DNA of 25,340 nt. It comes from CAG-273 sp051891195 (GTDB lineage: Bacteria; Bacillota; Clostridia; TANB77; CAG-508). Under the pieces are notes generated by a model, which worked only from the letters and a program-made list of their open reading frames with translations, did no database searches and was not told the DNA's origin. Shown one piece after another: positions 22,193-25,340 of this stretch (positions within the stretch are counted from its first letter, which is position 1; the number at the start of each line of letters is the position of its first letter). The position numbers and the translations under genes were made by a program. The DNA is taken from positions 1 to 25,340 of the forward strand of contig JBJFEZ010000059.1 in assembly GCA_051891195.1 (NCBI GenBank), written 5' to 3'.

Positions 22193-24472
22193 ATGCAAAA
22201 TTTAATAGAAGGATTAAACAATAAACAAAAGGAAGCTGTACTTACTACAGAAGGACCTTGCTTAGTAATTGCAGGAGCAGGTTCTGGAAAAACAAAAGTA
22301 TTAACACATAAAATAGCGTATTTAATATCTGAAAAAAATATAAGACCTAGTAATATTTTGGCAATTACATTTACAAACAAAGCTGCAACTGAAATGAAAC
22401 AAAGAGTGGAAAAAATTGTTGGAGATGTAGCAAAAGAAATGTGGATGGGAACTTTCCACTCAATTTGTGTGCGTATTTTAAGAAGATATATTGATAGAAT
22501 TGGTTTTGATACATCTTTTTTAATATTTGATACTTCAGACCAAAAAACAGTTGTAAAAGAATGCTTAAAAACTTTAAATATAGATGACAAAATGTTTACG
22601 GACAGAAGTGTTTTGTCAGAAATTAGTAATGCAAAAAATGAAATGCTAACACCAAAAGAATATCAAGCTAAATACTCAGGAGAGTATAGAAAAGAAAAAA
22701 TTGGACAAGTATATGAGTTGTATCAAAAAAAATTAAAAGAAAATAATGCTATAGATTTTGATGATATTATAAATTATACAATTCAAATATTAACTGAAAA
22801 TCCAGATATTTTGCAATATTACACAGACAAATTTAAATATGTATTAGTTGATGAGTACCAAGATACAAATAAAGCACAATTTGAATTAGTAACAATTTTA
22901 GCATCACGTTATGGAAATATTACAGTTGTGGGTGATAATGACCAAGGAATATATAGCTTTAGAGGAGCAGATATTAGCAATATTTTAAATTTTGAAAAAG
23001 ATTTTCCTGGCACAAAAATAATTAAATTAGAGCAAAATTATCGTTGTACAGGTAATATTTTAAAAGCAGCAAATGCAGTAATTAAGCACAATGAAAATAA
23101 ATATGAAAAAAAATTGTGGACAGAAAATGAAGAAGGAAGTCTTCCTTGTCTATATCAAGCAGAAGATGAATATGATGAAGCAACATATGTTGTAGAGCAA
23201 ATTGAACATTTAAAGACACAAGAGTATTTAAAACCAAGTGATTTTGTAATTCTATACCGTATGAATGCACAATCAAGAGCAATAGAAGATATTTTAAGAA
23301 GAGAAGATATGCCATATAAAATTGTTGGGGGATTAAAATTCTATGAAAGAAAAGAAATTAAAGATGCAATAGCATATTTAAGGCTAATATATAATCCTTC
23401 TGATAACTTATCTTTAAAAAGAATTATAAACGAACCAAAACGTGGAATAGGAAAAACCAGTTTAGATAAAATACAAGAAATTTCAGACAAACAAGGAATT
23501 TCTATGTATGAAATTATTAAAAACGCAGAACAGTATGATTTAAATAGAGTAAAAGCAAATGCAGAGGAATTTATAAAATTAATAGAAGAATTAAGAATAA
23601 AGAAAGAAGAGCTTAATATTTCAGAATTATTAAAAGAAGTTTTGAGCAAATCTGGCTATACAAGGGCTTTAGAATTAGAAAATAGTGTTGAAGCGGAAAC
23701 TAGAATGCAAAACTTAGAAGAATTTTTAACAGTAGCTATAGAATTTGAAGAAGAATCAGCAGATAATAGTTTAGCAGAATTTTTGGAAAGCATAACTTTA
23801 TCTAGTGATATAGATGAGATGCAAGATGAAGAAAATTCAATTACTTTAATGACATTACATAGTGCTAAGGGATTAGAATTTCCAGTTGTATTTTTGGTAG
23901 GAATGGAAGAAGGAATTTTTCCGGGCTATAAATCAATAGGTGAACCAAAAGAATTAGAAGAAGAAAGACGTTTATTTTATGTAGGAATTACAAGAGCTAA
24001 ACAATTTTTATACTTAACTTGTAGCAAACATAGAACAATATTTGGTTCAACAAGTTATAATGCGGTATCAAGATTTATTAAAGAAATTCCAGATGATTTA
24101 TTAGATGGAAAAATAAATGAAAGCAAAGAAGAAAAACTTGAAGATACTACATATAGCTGGGAATATGGAAATACAAGAGCTGGAAAAGTAACAACATATA
24201 AATCTGATGAAGCAAAGCAAATAAAACCAAAGTCTACATATCAATTTAGAACAGCGGAAAGCTTTTTAAATTCATTGTCTCAAAAGCAAAATAATGTAGA
24301 AGTAGATGTTACAAAATATAAAGAAGGAATGAGAGTTTACCACAAGAAGTTTGGAGAAGGAACAATACAAAAAATTGAAGAAGAAGGAGATGATTATAAA
24401 TTAGATATTTCCTTTGATAAATCTGGACATAAAAGATTAATGGCTAAATTTGCGGTATTAGAAATTATTTAA
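22193..24472 (+). CDS. pcrA: ATP-dependent DNA helicase PcrA (UvrD family)
   Basis: The 759-residue superfamily 1A helicase is complete. It has the Q motif LNNKQKEAV (8-16), Walker A AGAGSGKT (27-34), ITFTNKAATEM (motif Ia), Walker B VDEYQD (219-224), motif III GDNDQGIYSFRG (247-258; GDDDQSIYGWRG in most PcrA), motif V MTLHSAKGLEFPVVF and motif VI VGITRAKQ. The C-terminal Tudor-like segment VYHKKFGEGTIQKIE links PcrA to RNA polymerase. It unwinds DNA 3'-5' in repair and plasmid replication. GGAG precedes the ATG. ligA, the usual partner in Firmicutes, is not adjacent. Confidence 0.96.
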   Translation: MQNLIEGLNNKQKEAVLTTEGPCLVIAGAGSGKTKVLTHKIAYLISEKNIRPSNILAITFTNKAATEMKQRVEKIVGDVAKEMWMGTFHSICVRILRRYIDRIGFDTSFLIFDTSDQKTVVKECLKTLNIDDKMFTDRSVLSEISNAKNEMLTPKEYQAKYSGEYRKEKIGQVYELYQKKLKENNAIDFDDIINYTIQILTENPDILQYYTDKFKYVLVDEYQDTNKAQFELVTILASRYGNITVVGDNDQGIYSFRGADISNILNFEKDFPGTKIIKLEQNYRCTGNILKAANAVIKHNENKYEKKLWTENEEGSLPCLYQAEDEYDEATYVVEQIEHLKTQEYLKPSDFVILYRMNAQSRAIEDILRREDMPYKIVGGLKFYERKEIKDAIAYLRLIYNPSDNLSLKRIINEPKRGIGKTSLDKIQEISDKQGISMYEIIKNAEQYDLNRVKANAEEFIKLIEELRIKKEELNISELLKEVLSKSGYTRALELENSVEAETRMQNLEEFLTVAIEFEEESADNSLAEFLESITLSSDIDEMQDEENSITLMTLHSAKGLEFPVVFLVGMEEGIFPGYKSIGEPKELEEERRLFYVGITRAKQFLYLTCSKHRTIFGSTSYNAVSRFIKEIPDDLLDGKINESKEEKLEDTTYSWEYGNTRAGKVTTYKSDEAKQIKPKSTYQFRTAESFLNSLSQKQNNVEVDVTKYKEGMRVYHKKFGEGTIQKIEEEGDDYKLDISFDKSGHKRLMAKFAVLEII

Positions 24473-24553
24473 AATACAAGTGAAGTTTTTGTATAAAAGT
24501 AAAAAATTTGCCAATAATAAATATGAAATAATTTTACGAAAGGAATGATAAAA

Positions 24554-24742
24554 ATGGCAAATTTAAATCAACTTGAACTGCAACATTTAAGACATTTAAT
24601 AGGAGCACACGAAACAGCATATCAAAAATTAAATACATTTTCTTCACAAGCTGTAGACCCACAAATTAAGCAGATGTTTGCTAAATCTGCACAAGATGCA
24701 TTAAATACAAAACAAAAATTATTATCATTTTTAAATGATTAA
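24554..24742 (+). CDS. CotF-like spore coat protein, short member
   Basis: This 62-residue helical protein (MANLNQLELQHLRHLIGAHE...) has an N-terminal ELQHLRHLI helix and a QIKQMFAKSAQDALN helix, as in short CotF-like coat proteins. ATG 24554 is preferred over ATG 24545, because the AGGA ribosome-binding site ends at 24544, directly against the earlier ATG. It is 18 bases upstream of a second CotF-like gene, forming a pair. Spore-coat or sporulation-cell location is inferred from the family. The family assignment is moderate because the protein is short. Confidence 0.7.
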   Translation: MANLNQLELQHLRHLIGAHETAYQKLNTFSSQAVDPQIKQMFAKSAQDALNTKQKLLSFLND

Positions 24743-24760
24743 GAAAGGACGATTAAAAAT

Positions 24761-25006
24761 ATGGATGAAAAAACAATGGTAAATGATATTTTGGGAAGTG
24801 TGAAAGCAGATTTAACAGCATATCAAACAGCAATATCAGAAACTGAAAATATGCAATTAAGACAAACTTTGCAACAAATTAGAAATGGTGATGAAAGCTT
24901 TCAATATGAATTATTTAAAGTAGCCCAAACTAAAGGATATTATCAACCAGCTCAAAAAGCAACTGTAACAGAAATTCAAACAGTAAAAACTGAATTAGAA
25001 CAATAA
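24761..25006 (+). CDS. CotF-like spore coat protein
   Basis: The 81-residue helical protein resembles the Coat_F family: NDILGSVKADLTAYQTAISE, then MQLRQTLQQI and QYELFKVAQTKGYYQPAQ, where family members usually have a KGWY-P motif near the C-terminus. A four-helix ferritin-like bundle is typical. It follows the shorter CotF-like gene after 18 bases with an AAAGGA ribosome-binding site, so the two are co-transcribed. Such pairs are common in clostridial genomes, including poorly sporulating ones, so they suggest but do not prove sporulation. The strong hairpin directly after it ends the unit. Confidence 0.8.
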   Translation: MDEKTMVNDILGSVKADLTAYQTAISETENMQLRQTLQQIRNGDESFQYELFKVAQTKGYYQPAQKATVTEIQTVKTELEQ

Positions 25007-25058
25007 GAAAAGTGTGCGTCGAAAGATTTGCTTTCGCTAACGCACACCTTTCTTATTG
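25001..25058 (+). terminator. Long terminator hairpin after the CotF-like pair
   Basis: Three stacked stems: CAATAAGAAA (25001-25010) with 25049-25058, GTGTGCGT (25012-25019) with 25040-25047, and CGAAAG (25020-25025) with 25031-25036. Interruptions are small. It includes the stop codon. There is no long T run after it, but the stem is G+C-rich for this genome. Confidence 0.75.
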
Positions 25059-25065
25059 TTCTAAC

Positions 25066-25340
25066 CATCATAATATTAAAGTTGTTATTTTTTGTAGCAT
25101 TAGTAATATAATACTTTTTTATCGCTCCAACCCCCAACTGCGAAGAAACCGCAATCGGATTGCTATTACAAAAATAAGTTGCTATCCGTGCAATTTAGTT
25201 ACAATCTACAGCCTACTAATATATAAGCATATAAATATGTTAGTTTATTCGCATAACATTCCTAAACATCATAATATTAAAATTGCTAGTTTGTGTAGCA
25301 TTAGTAATATAATACTTTTTTATCGCTCCAACCCCCAACT
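25066..25340 (+). repeat. 201-bp tandem intergenic repeat (second copy cut by window end)
   Basis: The 334 bases after 25006 have no gene. CATCATAATATTAAA recurs at 25066 and 25267, and ATCGCTCCAACCCCCAACT at 25121 and 25322, both exactly 201 bases apart, with a few substitutions between copies. The unit holds the box CCAACCCCCAACTGCGAAGA, a small dyad GCAATCgGATTGC (about 25151-25163) and the block CAGCCTACTAATATATAAGC that recurs inverted at 5949-5988. The array continues beyond the window. It is not a CRISPR: the unit is long and has no unique spacers. Confidence 0.8.

Noticed and set aside
25066..25340. CRISPR array
   Set aside because: The repeat unit is 201 bases with near-identical content throughout and no short direct repeats separated by unique spacers. 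No cas genes are present.

Overview
The window is very A+T-rich DNA with standard-code genes: TGA is used as a stop, Shine-Dalgarno sites are strong, and several promoters have TTGACA/TATAAT hexamers 17-18 bases apart. A DUF285/BspA-type surface protein, a prepilin-leader surface protein, a CotF-like spore-coat pair, PcrA and a YhaO/YhaN-like pair point to an A+T-rich Bacillota, most likely an uncultured gut clostridium. The exact taxon is inference.

Layout. 1-1556: 3' part of a large repeat surface protein. 1840-2733: zinc-finger-less J-domain co-chaperone. 2890-5769: three-gene operon from a consensus promoter, two unknown small proteins followed by a VirD4/TraG-type coupling ATPase, with no relaxase or VirB4 in view. 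6096-9130: SbcD/YhaO-like nuclease and SbcC/YhaN-like ATPase. 9210-10274: prfA. 10423-11852 (minus): prepilin-like BspA-family surface gene broken by frameshifts. 12333-12824 and 21828-22119: the two halves of one ZIP metal-transporter gene. 22193-24472: pcrA. 24554-25006: two CotF-like genes. 25066 to the end: a 201-bp tandem repeat whose sequence blocks recur, rearranged, at 5870-6012.

The main discovery is a 9,043-bp serine-recombinase element (12785-21827) inserted in the ZIP gene exactly at the codons for the metal-binding HDIPEG motif. Both junctions share TACCAGA. Rejoining the element ends in silico gives an attP-like site with 8-bp arms CTGTCTAC/GTAGACAG, 30 bases apart and centred on a GA dinucleotide. 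The element carries a TnpX-like large serine recombinase (one +1 frameshift), a TnpW-like 33-aa gene and unusual cargo.

The cargo is an alpha/beta hydrolase, then a tight operon of (i) a WG-repeat protein fused to a degenerate HIT fold, (ii) an 830-aa protein with an N-terminal transglutaminase-like Cys-His-Asp triad and a C-terminal phosphoribosyltransferase domain, (iii) a NADAR (YbiA-like) N-glycosidase-type protein and (iv) a second HIT-like protein that keeps only the central histidine. A convergent radical-SAM gene with extra C-terminal cysteines follows. The set suggests chemistry on ribosyl, nucleotide or ADP-ribose substrates: either a conflict/defence module or a pathway for a nucleoside-like molecule. 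That function is inference; the gene order, overlaps and motifs are read directly from the sequence.
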